Shown here: positions 24,558-34,073 of the stretch, one piece after another
How the letters are laid out: the number at the start of each line of letters is the position of its first letter
Numbering within the stretch: position 1 is the first letter of the stretch
Assembly: GCF_020443565.1 (NCBI RefSeq)
Contig: NZ_JAIZZN010000028.1
Coordinates: 1 to 53,238 of the forward strand
DNA length: 53,238 nucleotides
Direction of reading: 5' to 3'
DNA from: Clostridium sp. CS001
Lineage (GTDB): Bacteria; Bacillota; Clostridia; Clostridiales; Clostridiaceae
Notes under the pieces: generated by a model
What the model saw: the letters and a program-made list of their open reading frames with translations, nothing else
Told to the model about the DNA's origin: nothing
The model's database searches: none
Position numbers and translations under genes: made by a program

Positions 24558-25370
24558 CTAATTAACTACACTAGATTTTCTCTTAAATGAGGATAGTAAA
24601 TATTTCCTATTAATAAACAGTAATCCAACGATACAAAGTATCTGAAAATCAGTGAAAATAATGAAGGACACTTTTTCAACTCTTATAAATTCTAATAGGA
24701 ATCTGAAACTAAGATATCCATTTAAAAAAATACTGTAAAGTTGACCTGGATTTACACCTTTTCTTTTTCTTATAGATAAGTAAATAACCATAACAATATC
24801 AAATATTATTTCATATATTTGAGTAGGATGTCTTAATATATGATCTCCAAAATCAATACCCCATCTTAAATGCGTTTCTTTTCCATAGCAACATCCACGT
24901 AACAAGCAACCTACTCGGCCAATTGCCATTGCCACCGTTATTGGAATTGCTAACTGATTTCCCATTCTTTCTTTAATATTAAATAACCTTTTAGCTATTA
25001 ATATACTTACAGTTCCCCCAATTAATCCACCAACTATAGTTCTTCCCTGAAGTACAGCATTAATAGAATTTGTATTGGAATTTAGTTCGTTCCAATACAT
25101 AAATATAAGAGGTAATTTTGCACCAATAGTTCCACCTACTATTCCAAATAAGGCAATATAAAATGCATTTGAACTTTTAATACCATCTTTTTTAAGTTGC
25201 CAAACATATATCAAAATTCCTGTTAATAATGCCAGAAATAACATTACCGGATATGACTCAATAGGAAACTCTCCTATTTTAAAAAGTACAGGTTTTAACC
25301 CCCATGCTTCGTTTTGAGGAGCCTTTAACTGTAAAGGCAAAGATTTAAAAAAATTATTTAGATTCAACAA
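24558..25370 (-). CDS. Lgt-like prolipoprotein diacylglyceryl transferase family protein, atypical
   Basis: A 270-residue polytopic membrane protein of the Lgt family, which transfers diacylglycerol from phosphatidylglycerol to lipoprotein cysteine. Conserved landmarks: FKIGEFPIESYPVM, AIGRVGCLLRGCCYG, RHPTQIYE, and FRFLLEFIRVE. The catalytically important HGGLIG motif reads VGGLIG (GRTIVGGLIGG), so the essential His is missing, and two extra cysteines follow the GR motif. In this operon it may act on another acceptor or donor; that is inference. Confidence 0.82.
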   Translation of the reverse strand: MLNLNNFFKSLPLQLKAPQNEAWGLKPVLFKIGEFPIESYPVMLFLALLTGILIYVWQLKKDGIKSSNAFYIALFGIVGGTIGAKLPLIFMYWNELNSNTNSINAVLQGRTIVGGLIGGTVSILIAKRLFNIKERMGNQLAIPITVAMAIGRVGCLLRGCCYGKETHLRWGIDFGDHILRHPTQIYEIIFDIVMVIYLSIRKRKGVNPGQLYSIFLNGYLSFRFLLEFIRVEKVSFIIFTDFQILCIVGLLFINRKYLLSSFKRKSSVVN

Positions 25371-25386
25371 TAGCTCACACCCTATT

Positions 25387-25854
25387 CTATTTTGCCTTGT
25401 ACTGCTTTACTTTGCTACCTACTCTGCAGCATTGCCCATTTGGATTGGTTAGACATCCATAAAGTTTCATAGCACCACAAAATCCAAATGATGCAGAGGT
25501 CTTTAATACTGCCAATATTCCAATTAATATCCATCCAGTCAAAGGATGGATAAAAAAAAGAAATAACAGTGATATTCCAGACATTACCGATCCTACAATA
25601 TGAGCAAAACAAACTGCTTTTTCATCTAATATTTCTTTTTTAGAAGGAAACAGCTTATCAATGCTATGGGTATAAAGAAAAACTAAAGGAGCATTTTTTA
25701 CTTTTAATATTGCAGATAATATAAGTATTGAAAAACCAAGTACTACCAATAATTTACTATGTAGCATTAACGAAAGCCAAAATATCGCTGCCATTGTGTA
25801 TTTGCAGAAATTAAAGGCACAATGGGAAACTGCAACTGGTCTACACTCTTTCAT
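25387..25854 (-). CDS. DUF4395 membrane protein
   Basis: About 155 residues. I prefer the start MKECRPVAVSH at 25854 (AAAGGA site) over the upstream ATG at 25929, which would overlap the methyltransferase gene by 59 bp. It has about four hydrophobic segments and a cysteine-rich C-terminal segment (GFCGAMKLYGCL, GQCC). Matches the DUF4395 pattern; function unknown. Confidence 0.7.
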   Translation of the reverse strand: MKECRPVAVSHCAFNFCKYTMAAIFWLSLMLHSKLLVVLGFSILILSAILKVKNAPLVFLYTHSIDKLFPSKKEILDEKAVCFAHIVGSVMSGISLLFLFFIHPLTGWILIGILAVLKTSASFGFCGAMKLYGCLTNPNGQCCRVGSKVKQYKAK

Positions 25855-25870
25855 ATAATCAATCCTTTCC

Positions 25871-26473
25871 CTATAGTATTTTCGGAAAAAACATTCCAGT
25901 TGTTTTTTTATATTCCTCGTATTCATCAAAATTTTGAATTAATAGGGTTTCTTCTTGTTTTGCCCTATAATACATAAAAGGTATAAATATAAATGTAACT
26001 GCTAAAAAACATAATAAATTTCTATAAACCAAACATGCACCGTAAAACATCAACATAATGGAAGCGTATAAAGGATGCCTAACAATTTTATACATTCCAT
26101 TTTGAACCAAGGTATGTTCATCGTATATTTTTATATGGTTAGCCCAATTACTACCCAAATTAAATCTACCCATTATATTAAGAATACATCCACCTACAAT
26201 AGCTACTGTACCTATAATAATAAGAATATTTTTAAGGTCCATATTATATACAGGAATTACGCCTATTTTACTCATAAGCAGCAAATAAAAAACAAACAAA
26301 AACACTGTCATAGTACCTGTTTCTACGATAGACTTCTTTTCTTTTTTTATATGTTCATGTCTTGTGTATAATGTAAAGTCTATAAGTATTGAAAGAAATA
26401 AAGCTATTACACTACTACATATAATTAGTTGAATTATAAATGAGAACATATTCGGGATTTTAATTTGTAGCAC
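25871..26473 (-). CDS. Isoprenylcysteine carboxyl methyltransferase-like membrane protein
   Basis: 200 residues with several hydrophobic helices and the ICMT/PEMT C-terminal signature: NGMYKIVRHPLYAS (RHPxY) and the EETLLIQNFDEYEEYKKTTG helix. It methylates a carboxyl, amine or lipid head group using SAM. The GTG start at 26473 overlaps the radical SAM stop by 14 nt, so it is translationally coupled. Confidence 0.82.
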   Translation of the reverse strand: MLQIKIPNMFSFIIQLIICSSVIALFLSILIDFTLYTRHEHIKKEKKSIVETGTMTVFLFVFYLLLMSKIGVIPVYNMDLKNILIIIGTVAIVGGCILNIMGRFNLGSNWANHIKIYDEHTLVQNGMYKIVRHPLYASIMLMFYGACLVYRNLLCFLAVTFIFIPFMYYRAKQEETLLIQNFDEYEEYKKTTGMFFPKIL

Positions 26474-27854
26474 TATTACACCTACTTCTATGAATAGTGT
26501 TATAAGCTGAAAATGGTATTTTACGCAAATCTTCTGTTACCACATGAACACATTCCTTCTGCATTGATCTAGTATCAAAATTGTAAGCATCTACAAAGGA
26601 GCTTACACTAATTCTAAATGTATTCTCATCTACATATTCCATTTTCTTTTCTTTTGATTTCATAAAAAAGTTCAATGGTACAATTTGTTTAAAGTCTTTT
26701 AGAAATTTTAAACAGTCACAAGTGGTTTTTATATCAGTTATGCTTCCACCTGCATTTTTTAATGCATCTTCTATAGTAAATACAAAGGTATTATTAATTA
26801 GGTGAAGATACTCCTGTATTTTTGCATTCCTTGTTATTGGAGTAAATCCACCCTTCGAGGTTTTGTACATATAGGTGATTGCTACTCTTTCGCTGTCACA
26901 TGGAAGTGGAATAAAATCATCCATTTTAAGCATTCCTGCAGATTGCTTCTCCACTTTCTTTAATATTCCCGAAAGTGTAGTTCTATTACTTCTATTTATA
27001 TGGTCCATCCTGCCAAAAAAGGCTGCTGGTTGAAAATTAATGCCGCGAACATAGGGAGTGTTAATACCAAAAGTAAATATTTCACCAACTTCATCATCAT
27101 TCACTCCTGCAGTAATTGTAGAAACCAAAGTTGTAGGTATTTTATATTTTGATAAATTTGATAAGGCCTTTTGCTTAATACGCAGTAGATTCTTCCCTCT
27201 TAAGGTATTGTAAGTTGATTCTTTAAAACCATCAAATTGTAGATAAACCTCAAAACCTCCCACAAATTGTTGTAACTCTTTAACAAATTCTTCATCTTCA
27301 GCAATTCTTACACCATTGGTGTTTAACATTACATATTTAAAGTTTTTAGATTTAGCCATTCTTATGATTTCTATAATATCGGGATGGATAGTTGGTTCTC
27401 CACCACTTATTTGCAATATCTCCCCTTGTCCATATTCTGAGTCTATAAAAAAATCCATCATTTTTTCTATTGTATCTATTGGCAAAAATTCTCCTTCGCC
27501 TGCATTTGCAAAACATAAGGGACATTTCAGATTACACTTTGTGGTTATCTCTATTAGACATATGCATCCATGTTGGTCATGTTGCTCACAGATTCCAGAT
27601 ACTCCGCAATCATAAGGACACCCCTTTTCTGCTTTTGAATAAATCTTCATTGGTGTTCCAGGTTTATCATACTGCTTTTTCTTTAAATGATAATCAGCCA
27701 CTTCCTCTAATAACTCCATTTGTTCACCATGATTAGGACAGTATTTTAGTAAATAAACCATTTTATCCTTTAAAATAATCTTTGCAGGAACCATCTGAAG
27801 GCATTCTGGACATAAACTATTAGTAAATTCATGGAAAATATAGTCTCTGTTCAT
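26460..27854 (-). CDS. Radical SAM protein, tetraether lipid synthase (Tes)-like
   Basis: 464 residues. A cysteine-rich N terminus (CPECLQ, CPNHGE, CPYDCGVSGIC) precedes the radical SAM core at about 100-330 with the cluster motif CNLKCPLCFANAG, then SGGEPTIHPD, TNGVRIA, YLQFDGF and VRGINFQPAAFFGR. This order strongly resembles archaeal Tes, which joins lipid chains by C-C bond formation. A C-terminal CDCLKFL pair may hold another cluster. First gene of a six-gene operon. Function as a membrane-spanning-lipid or related radical enzyme is inferred. Confidence 0.85.
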   Translation of the reverse strand: MNRDYIFHEFTNSLCPECLQMVPAKIILKDKMVYLLKYCPNHGEQMELLEEVADYHLKKKQYDKPGTPMKIYSKAEKGCPYDCGVSGICEQHDQHGCICLIEITTKCNLKCPLCFANAGEGEFLPIDTIEKMMDFFIDSEYGQGEILQISGGEPTIHPDIIEIIRMAKSKNFKYVMLNTNGVRIAEDEEFVKELQQFVGGFEVYLQFDGFKESTYNTLRGKNLLRIKQKALSNLSKYKIPTTLVSTITAGVNDDEVGEIFTFGINTPYVRGINFQPAAFFGRMDHINRSNRTTLSGILKKVEKQSAGMLKMDDFIPLPCDSERVAITYMYKTSKGGFTPITRNAKIQEYLHLINNTFVFTIEDALKNAGGSITDIKTTCDCLKFLKDFKQIVPLNFFMKSKEKKMEYVDENTFRISVSSFVDAYNFDTRSMQKECVHVVTEDLRKIPFSAYNTIHRSRCNSATN

Positions 27855-28208
27855 TAATTTACCCCTCTCAATTTATATGTTTTATGTAAGTTGTATATAA
27901 TATTCATTAATAACATTCAGAACAATTACAATATTCTAATTTACTTAATTATACACAAGATTAATTTATATATCAAATATTCAATATGATTACATATAAA
28001 ATGATTTATTGATGTTGATTTAATAATTGCTCATGGTTTCAATTTTATGGATTTAATTATAGTACTAGTATATAATTAAAATTAAATAGGCTTTTACGAA
28101 GGAATAAATAGCAATACACTATTTATCATAAAGTTATATTTGTAAACGTTTATATGACAATTGGAGAATTTTATAGCAAAGCAAAGGAAATATTGGGGGG
28201 GTAATTTA
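27855..28208. promoter_or_regulatory. Divergent promoter region with LacI-type operator
   Basis: No gene seen. It separates the minus-strand radical SAM operon from the plus-strand tldD operon. TGTAAACGTTTATA (28141-28154) contains the perfect TAAACGTTTA palindrome typical of LacI-family operators, 55 bp before the tldD start. Confidence 0.55.
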
Positions 28209-29639
28209 ATGAAAGTATCAATGTCGAGTTTTTTAATAAGTCAGAAACCTATTTTGAAAAAAATAATAAACATTCTTTCTGAAAACTATAAGTACGTATC
28301 AATTTTGGGAACTGATACTAAAGGAAAAATGTATAATGTGCAAAGAACTGGTATAGATCTAAGTGATTCCTTTTGGTCAGAACGTGGTTTTGTTATAAGA
28401 GTTCATAATGGTGTAAACTACTCTGAGTTTTCTTTTAACGAAATAAGCGAAGAGAGTTTAAATTCCATTGTGGATGAAATACACTTAAAAATGGCTACCA
28501 CTCTTGAATCTTTGAAAAGTGCTTCAATAACTGTAAATCCTTATGATTTAATAGAGGAAACTTTAATCAAGGAGCAGTTTTTAGGTGAGGTCTTAGCACT
28601 ACCGTCAACTTTAACGTCAAAAGAAAAAATAGAGAAAATGTGTTTTATTAAAGATACTGCTTTAAGCTTATCTGAATTAATTGTAGATTTTAAAGTAGCT
28701 TATCATGAAGTTCATGTATCGAAAATATTTATTTCTAATAAGAAAGAACTAGAACAATCCTATATATGGAGCGAAGGATATCTAGTAAGCATAGTACGTA
28801 GAGATGGAAATACTAAATATGCACATAGCTCTTTTTCTGGGTTAAAGGCTGTAGAATTGCTTGATGAGATGACAAGTAACATAGAAAAAGCAGTAGATAC
28901 TAGTATAAAACTTTTAGATGCTAAGAGCATAACACCTGGGGAATATGAAGTGATTTGTTCACCAGAAATATCAGGATTAATAGCTCATGAAGCTTTTGGA
29001 CATGGAGTAGAAATGGACATGTTTGTAAAGAAAAGAGCTAAGGCTTTAGAATATCTAGGTAAGGGAGTAGCGTCAGAACTAGTTACAATGCATGATGGTG
29101 CTACGGCAGCTAATAATATGTCATCTTATTTGTTTGATGATGAAGGAGTACTTGGAACAGATACTATTGTTATAGAAAAAGGAATACTTAAAACAGGAAT
29201 CTCGGATATATTATCCGCGCTTAATCTTGGAACTAAGCCCACTGGCAATGGCAAAAGACAATCCTTTGAGAGAAAGGCATATGCAAGGATGACTAATACC
29301 TTCTTTACTGCTGGAAAAGATACTTTAGAAGATATGATAGCTTCTATAAAGTTTGGTTACCTTTTAGATGGAACTATGAGTGGTATGGAAGATCCTAAGA
29401 ACTGGGGAATTCAGTGCATGATATTAAAAGGCATGGAAATTAAAGATGGAAAACTAACTGGTGAAATAGTATCACCTGTAATTATGACAGGGTATGTGCC
29501 TGATGTTTTAGAATCCATATCTATGCTATCACAAACTGTTGAATTGTCGGGTTCTGGGGCTTGTGGCAAGGGATATAAAGAATTAGTTAAAGTTTCAGAT
29601 GGTGGCCCATATATAAAAGCAAAAGTGAGGTTAGGATAA
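28209..29639 (+). CDS. tldD: TldD-family metalloprotease
   Basis: 476 residues. TldD/PmbA fold with the zinc-type motif HEAFGHGVEMD (about residue 262), NLGTKPTGNGKRQ and a glycine-rich C terminus (SGSGACGKGYKELVKVSDGGP). It works with its PmbA/TldE partner (next gene, ATG overlapping the TAA) to cut unfolded or leader peptides. I take the ATG at 28209 after GGGGGGG rather than the longer in-frame start at 28161. Confidence 0.9.
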   Translation: MKVSMSSFLISQKPILKKIINILSENYKYVSILGTDTKGKMYNVQRTGIDLSDSFWSERGFVIRVHNGVNYSEFSFNEISEESLNSIVDEIHLKMATTLESLKSASITVNPYDLIEETLIKEQFLGEVLALPSTLTSKEKIEKMCFIKDTALSLSELIVDFKVAYHEVHVSKIFISNKKELEQSYIWSEGYLVSIVRRDGNTKYAHSSFSGLKAVELLDEMTSNIEKAVDTSIKLLDAKSITPGEYEVICSPEISGLIAHEAFGHGVEMDMFVKKRAKALEYLGKGVASELVTMHDGATAANNMSSYLFDDEGVLGTDTIVIEKGILKTGISDILSALNLGTKPTGNGKRQSFERKAYARMTNTFFTAGKDTLEDMIASIKFGYLLDGTMSGMEDPKNWGIQCMILKGMEIKDGKLTGEIVSPVIMTGYVPDVLESISMLSQTVELSGSGACGKGYKELVKVSDGGPYIKAKVRLG

Positions 29640-30943
29640 TGATAGAAAGAATTAAAAGTCTGATTGCAGGTTGTTCAAAAATAGACGGTTATAAGATAAT
29701 AGAGAATAAAATAACTGCTAGCGAACTTTTCTTTGTAAAGAAAGGTTTAGATATGTATAGAGCTAAGGATGTTCATAATTTTAATATAACAATTTATAAA
29801 AACTTTGAGGAAGAAAATGTAGCCTATACTGGCTCCTCTTCTGCTGTGATTCACCCTACTATGAGTGATGAAGAAGTCCTTTCAGTTATTGAAGAAGCTT
29901 CCTTTGCAGCAAGCTTTATAAAAAATAAATATTATCCTTTAGCGGAGCCTTCAGATATCGTTCAGCCTGAAATAACAAGTAACTTTTCTGAAAAGCCACT
30001 AAGTGAATGGCTTCCTACATTAACTGATGCTCTTTACCATTCAGATATTTATGATAATGGAGGAATAAATTCTTCGGAAATATTCCTTAATAGGGTCTAT
30101 ACCCGTATCGTCAATTCAAAAGGTGTAGATGTATCTTTTAATACCTATAAGGGAGAAATAGAGTTTATAACTAATTGGAAAGAAGATACTGAGGAAATTG
30201 AACTTTACAAACATATAAACTTTTCGGATATGGATTATGACTTAATAGATGAAAAAGTAAAAGAGATGCTTATTATTAGTAAAGAAAAAGCAATAGCATC
30301 CCCTACTCCAGCTCTTGGCAAATACACCGTGTTATTAAATGGGGCACCAGTAATAGAACTATTAAATTATTACTTAGCTAAAGCCTCAGCTAAAACTGTA
30401 TATAATGGAATGTCCAGCGCAAAAATCGGTGATAACATTCAGGGAAACGATGTATGTGGTGATTTAATAACAATTACTTTGGACCCTTTTATGAAAAACT
30501 CTACTAAATCTTCTACCTATGATGCCGATGGTTTTCCATTGAAATCTGCTAAGATATATAACAACGGTATTTTGAATATGTATCACGGTGATATTCGTCA
30601 TTGTCATTATTTAAATATAGAGCCTACAGGAACTATATCAAATTCTATTATAGAAGGTGGCACGTGCAGTATTGATGATTTAAAAACAGATTGCTACCTA
30701 GAAATAATAGCTTTTTCTGATTTTCAAATGGATACTTTAACAGGAGATTTTGCTGGTGAAATTAGGTTAGGCTGGTACTTTGATGGTACAAGTACAATTC
30801 CAGTTACTGGTGGTTCTGTATCTGGTAACATTAAAGATTTACAAAAATCAATGTATTTATCCAAAGAACTTCAAAGGGATAATAATTTTGTTGGTCCTAA
30901 AGTCATCAAGCTTTTAAATGTAAGTGTAGCTGGAATCCAGTAA
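29639..30943 (+). CDS. pmbA: PmbA/TldE-family partner protein
   Basis: 434 residues, the non-catalytic-type partner of TldD. PmbA features: KGLDMYRAKDVHNFNITIYK, TRIVNSKGVDVSFNTY, LNGAPVIELLNYYLAKASAKTVYNG, and C-terminal GEIRLGWYFDGTSTIPVTGGSVSG. It lacks HEXXXH, as expected for TldE. Start and stop overlap the previous gene by one base, so the two proteins are made together. Confidence 0.88.
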   Translation: MIERIKSLIAGCSKIDGYKIIENKITASELFFVKKGLDMYRAKDVHNFNITIYKNFEEENVAYTGSSSAVIHPTMSDEEVLSVIEEASFAASFIKNKYYPLAEPSDIVQPEITSNFSEKPLSEWLPTLTDALYHSDIYDNGGINSSEIFLNRVYTRIVNSKGVDVSFNTYKGEIEFITNWKEDTEEIELYKHINFSDMDYDLIDEKVKEMLIISKEKAIASPTPALGKYTVLLNGAPVIELLNYYLAKASAKTVYNGMSSAKIGDNIQGNDVCGDLITITLDPFMKNSTKSSTYDADGFPLKSAKIYNNGILNMYHGDIRHCHYLNIEPTGTISNSIIEGGTCSIDDLKTDCYLEIIAFSDFQMDTLTGDFAGEIRLGWYFDGTSTIPVTGGSVSGNIKDLQKSMYLSKELQRDNNFVGPKVIKLLNVSVAGIQ

Positions 30944-30974
30944 AACCTAAAAATATAAGTAAGTTGTTAAACTT

Positions 30975-31028
30975 GGATCTATAGTATAAATGCAAGTAAG
31001 GAGCGTTTATATTATAGGTCTTTTTTTT
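30975..31028 (+). terminator. Rho-independent terminator after pmbA
   Basis: Stem 30975-30992 with 31003-31020 (GATCTATA...TATAGGTC), then eight T. Confidence 0.85.
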
Positions 31029-31041
31029 AAGATTTTAACTC

Positions 31042-31095
31042 AACGTTATAAATATATATTTGTAACGTTATAAATATATATTATAAGCGTTGTAT
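31042..31095. promoter_or_regulatory. Repeated operator-like sites before the LacI-type gene
   Basis: AACGTTATAAATATATATT occurs twice in tandem (about 31042 and 31064), followed by a degenerate AAGCGTTGTATTTATA. The TAACGTTA centres are LacI-like half-palindromes. Likely autoregulation, by position. Confidence 0.55.
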
Positions 31096-31150
31096 TTATA
31101 TCCTTAATTACTTATAATAGAATTAGAACATAATCTTGGGGGTGAATTAT

Positions 31151-32170
31151 TTGAGTAATAAAGTGACCATAGCCGATATTGCCTCTGCTTTAGACATATC
31201 GGCTATTTCTGTAAGTAGAGCTTTAACCGGCAAAATTGGTGTTGGAGAAGATTTAAGAGAAAAGATATTAATGAAAGCAAAAGAAATGGGATATATAAAG
31301 AATACAAAACAAACCACTTATAAAATTTTGGTGCTTCATCAAAGACCTCTTGTGCAAGATAACAGCAATTTTGCTTATATGATTCAGGGAATTGAACGTG
31401 TATTGCAAAATATAGATATACCTTATCATACAGAGTTTGTAGATAAGGAAAACCAGGATATGATGCAACTTCCACATAAACTACTAAAGGATAATAATTT
31501 TGATGGAATGATCCTTATTGGAAAGTTTAATGATGATTATATAGATCTTTTAAAACAGAAAGTTAAAAATCATATCTTTTATACGGGTTACTCCCCTTCT
31601 TGTGATGTTGATAGTGTTTGGTTTAATTTCAACAATGGAGGTTACAAGCAGTGCGAATATTTGATAAAAAAAGGACATAGAGATATTGGATTTTTAGGTA
31701 GGCGTAGCATTTTGTTTAGAAATAAAGAAAAGGTTCTTGGGATAACATCAGCTCTTGAAGAGTATGAAATAACTATGATACCAGAGTTTTTTATATATAT
31801 TGAAGAAAATTTCGAAGAAAACTTTGAAGCTTCAGTTATGAATCTACTTTCAGCCAAGCGTAAACCCACAGCAATAATATGTCAGGGTGATTTTATAGCT
31901 GTAAAATTAATTAATCTCCTTTATAAAAAAGGAATTAAAGTTCCAGAGGATATATCAATAATCAGTAGTGGTAATACAGAAATGGCTTCAATGACCATTC
32001 CAACACTTACAACCTTAGATTTAAACATTGAATATTCATGTAGCATTGCAGTAGAACTACTTTTAAAAAGGATTAATAACCCAGATAAACCTTGCGAAAG
32101 CATAACTATCAATAGCACATTGGTTCTAAGGGAATCTGTTAAATCATCATCTGCGATGCTGCAACATTAA
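31151..32170 (+). CDS. LacI-family transcriptional regulator
   Basis: About 339 residues. The N-terminal LacI helix-turn-helix is VTIADIASALDISAISVSRALTG, followed by a periplasmic-binding-protein-like ligand domain (PTAIICQGDFIAVKLINLLYKKGIKVPEDISIIS). TTG start at 31151 after GGGGGTGA is preferred over the in-frame TTG at 31136. Its last codons (about KSSSAMLQH) lie inside the repeat at 32141-32276. Ligand unknown; it probably controls the neighbouring tldD or ABC genes. Confidence 0.88.
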   Translation: MSNKVTIADIASALDISAISVSRALTGKIGVGEDLREKILMKAKEMGYIKNTKQTTYKILVLHQRPLVQDNSNFAYMIQGIERVLQNIDIPYHTEFVDKENQDMMQLPHKLLKDNNFDGMILIGKFNDDYIDLLKQKVKNHIFYTGYSPSCDVDSVWFNFNNGGYKQCEYLIKKGHRDIGFLGRRSILFRNKEKVLGITSALEEYEITMIPEFFIYIEENFEENFEASVMNLLSAKRKPTAIICQGDFIAVKLINLLYKKGIKVPEDISIISSGNTEMASMTIPTLTTLDLNIEYSCSIAVELLLKRINNPDKPCESITINSTLVLRESVKSSSAMLQH

Positions 32171-32276
32171 CAACTTTGTAAGCAAATTTAGATTGTCACC
32201 AAAGCAACCTTTCTAGGCTTCAAGTCTGCCACTTATAGAAGATGTAAGTCTTGAAGCTTCCAAAATGTTGTTAAAG
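32141..32276. repeat. Structured ~135-bp repeat, copy 1
   Basis: Begins with AAATCATCATCTGCGATGCTG (imperfect hairpin), then AACATTAACAACTTT, an internal inverted repeat (GCTTCAAGTC...GTCTTGAAGC) and ends AATGTTGTTAAA. It matches the copy at 41806-41937 in plan and ends. It overlaps the 3' end of the LacI-type gene. Confidence 0.65.
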
Positions 32277-32318
32277 ACTTAACCTGATTTTATTAAATTC
32301 ATAAAGGAGCGGGGTTAA

Positions 32319-34073
32319 TTGGGAAAGAGTATAATAGTAAAGTTTATAAAACAACATAAAATATCCTATATTATAGGTATTTTGTTTATGCTTTTAACAT
32401 CATATATTCAGTCGCTTTTCCCTAGAGTTCTAGGTGATACAATTGATATATTGAAAGCTGATAATTTTGTTTTCGGCGTTGTAAAAACTAAAATAATGTA
32501 TATACTTTTAATTGCAATTGGAACATTTATTAGTACTTATGTATGGCGAAATTTAATTGTAGTTAATGCTAGAAATCTTGAATGTCACCTTCGTGAAAAA
32601 CTGTATGGACAATTCCAAAAATTATCTCCTGAGTTTTACAACCAAAGAAAAACTGGGGATTTGATTGCTTATGCCATCAATGACGTTTCTGCGGTTAGAA
32701 TGGCATTAGGACCAGCAACAGCTATGACAATAAATATATTCCTAATATGTGGCATTTCTATTTATTCAATGTCAAAGATTGTGAATTTAAAATTTACATT
32801 GATTGTACTAATCCCCATCCCCTTTATCATATTTTTTATGCTAAAAATAGGGAAACTTGTACAAAAGCAATTTAGAAAGGTTCAAGAAAATTTTGCTTCA
32901 ATATCAGGTAGAGTTCAAGAAAACATAAATGGAATCAGAGTAATAAAGTCTTATGTTCAAGAGGAATCAGAAGCTAAGAAATTCGAAGTGCTAAATGACA
33001 CTATGATGGATTCTAATATCGATATGGTAAAGATATCTTCCTTTATCTCCCCTGTAATTGAAATCTCCTTTAGTATCAGCTTTGTTATGAATCTTATTAT
33101 TGGTGGTAACATGGTGTTAAACGGAAAGATATCTCTAGGAGATTTTATCGCCTTTAATGGATACTTAACTATGATTATGAGACCTATAATTTCCATAGGT
33201 CGAGTTATAAACATATTCCAAAGAGGCAGCGCTTCAATGAAAAGATTAGATGAAATATTTAATGTGGAGCCTGGAATTCAGGATGGAGTAAAAATGATAA
33301 ATAGCACCATAGTAGGTGAAATAGAATTTAACAACTTAAGTTTTTCTTATGGTGATTCTACTAAAAAAGCTTTAGACAATATTAGCCTTAAAATACCCAA
33401 AGGCCATACTATAGGAATTATCGGAAAAACCGGCTCGGGTAAAACCACTCTTTCGAACCTATTATTAAAGCTTTATATGTCATCTCCGGGAGAAATATTT
33501 ATTGACTCAGTAGACATAACAGATTATTCTCTAGAAACCTTGCGTAGCAGCATGGGGTATGTACCACAGGATAACTTCTTATTTTCTGCATCCATTAAAG
33601 ATAATATAAAGTTTTTCAAAGATGAGTATACAGATAAAGAGGTTGAAGAAGCAACGAAAAAAAGTGCTATATATCAAAGTATTATAGATTTACCTATGGG
33701 ATTTGATACCATTCTAGGAGAGAGAGGCGTTAATTTATCTGGAGGTCAAAAACAGCGTATTTCAATAGCAAGGGCTATTATTAAAAATCCACCAATACTT
33801 ATTTTAGATGATGCCCTTTCAGCAGTGGATACTATTACTGAATCAATACTTCTAAAAAATATAAAGAAATCAAGAATAGGAAAAACTACAATAATTATTG
33901 CTCATAGAATTTCCACAATAAAACATGCAGATTTTATTATAGTGCTTGATAAAGGCATGATATGTGAAAGCGGAACTCATAATGAGCTCCTAGAGAAAGG
34001 AGGCTTATATTATGAAACTTACAAGTCCCAACATAAAAATGGACAAGGAAATTATCAGGGGGAAGCTTCATAA
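32319..34073 (+). CDS. ABC exporter half-transporter, degenerate-site subunit
   Basis: 584 residues: six-helix exporter membrane domain (about 1-310) and nucleotide-binding domain (Walker A GKTGSGKTT, signature LSGGQKQR, Walker B ILILDDALSAVDT, H-loop IIAHRIST). The catalytic Glu after Walker B is Asp (DD), the usual sign of the non-catalytic half of heterodimeric exporters such as BmrC. TTG start after AAAGGAG. It overlaps the next gene by 62 nt. Confidence 0.9.
   Translation: MGKSIIVKFIKQHKISYIIGILFMLLTSYIQSLFPRVLGDTIDILKADNFVFGVVKTKIMYILLIAIGTFISTYVWRNLIVVNARNLECHLREKLYGQFQKLSPEFYNQRKTGDLIAYAINDVSAVRMALGPATAMTINIFLICGISIYSMSKIVNLKFTLIVLIPIPFIIFFMLKIGKLVQKQFRKVQENFASISGRVQENINGIRVIKSYVQEESEAKKFEVLNDTMMDSNIDMVKISSFISPVIEISFSISFVMNLIIGGNMVLNGKISLGDFIAFNGYLTMIMRPIISIGRVINIFQRGSASMKRLDEIFNVEPGIQDGVKMINSTIVGEIEFNNLSFSYGDSTKKALDNISLKIPKGHTIGIIGKTGSGKTTLSNLLLKLYMSSPGEIFIDSVDITDYSLETLRSSMGYVPQDNFLFSASIKDNIKFFKDEYTDKEVEEATKKSAIYQSIIDLPMGFDTILGERGVNLSGGQKQRISIARAIIKNPPILILDDALSAVDTITESILLKNIKKSRIGKTTIIIAHRISTIKHADFIIVLDKGMICESGTHNELLEKGGLYYETYKSQHKNGQGNYQGEAS

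Noticed and set aside
26460-27854. MoaA (molybdopterin) assignment for the radical SAM protein
   Set aside because: The N-terminal cysteine clusters and the YLQFDG and VRGINFQP motifs match the Tes group, and no moa genes are nearby.
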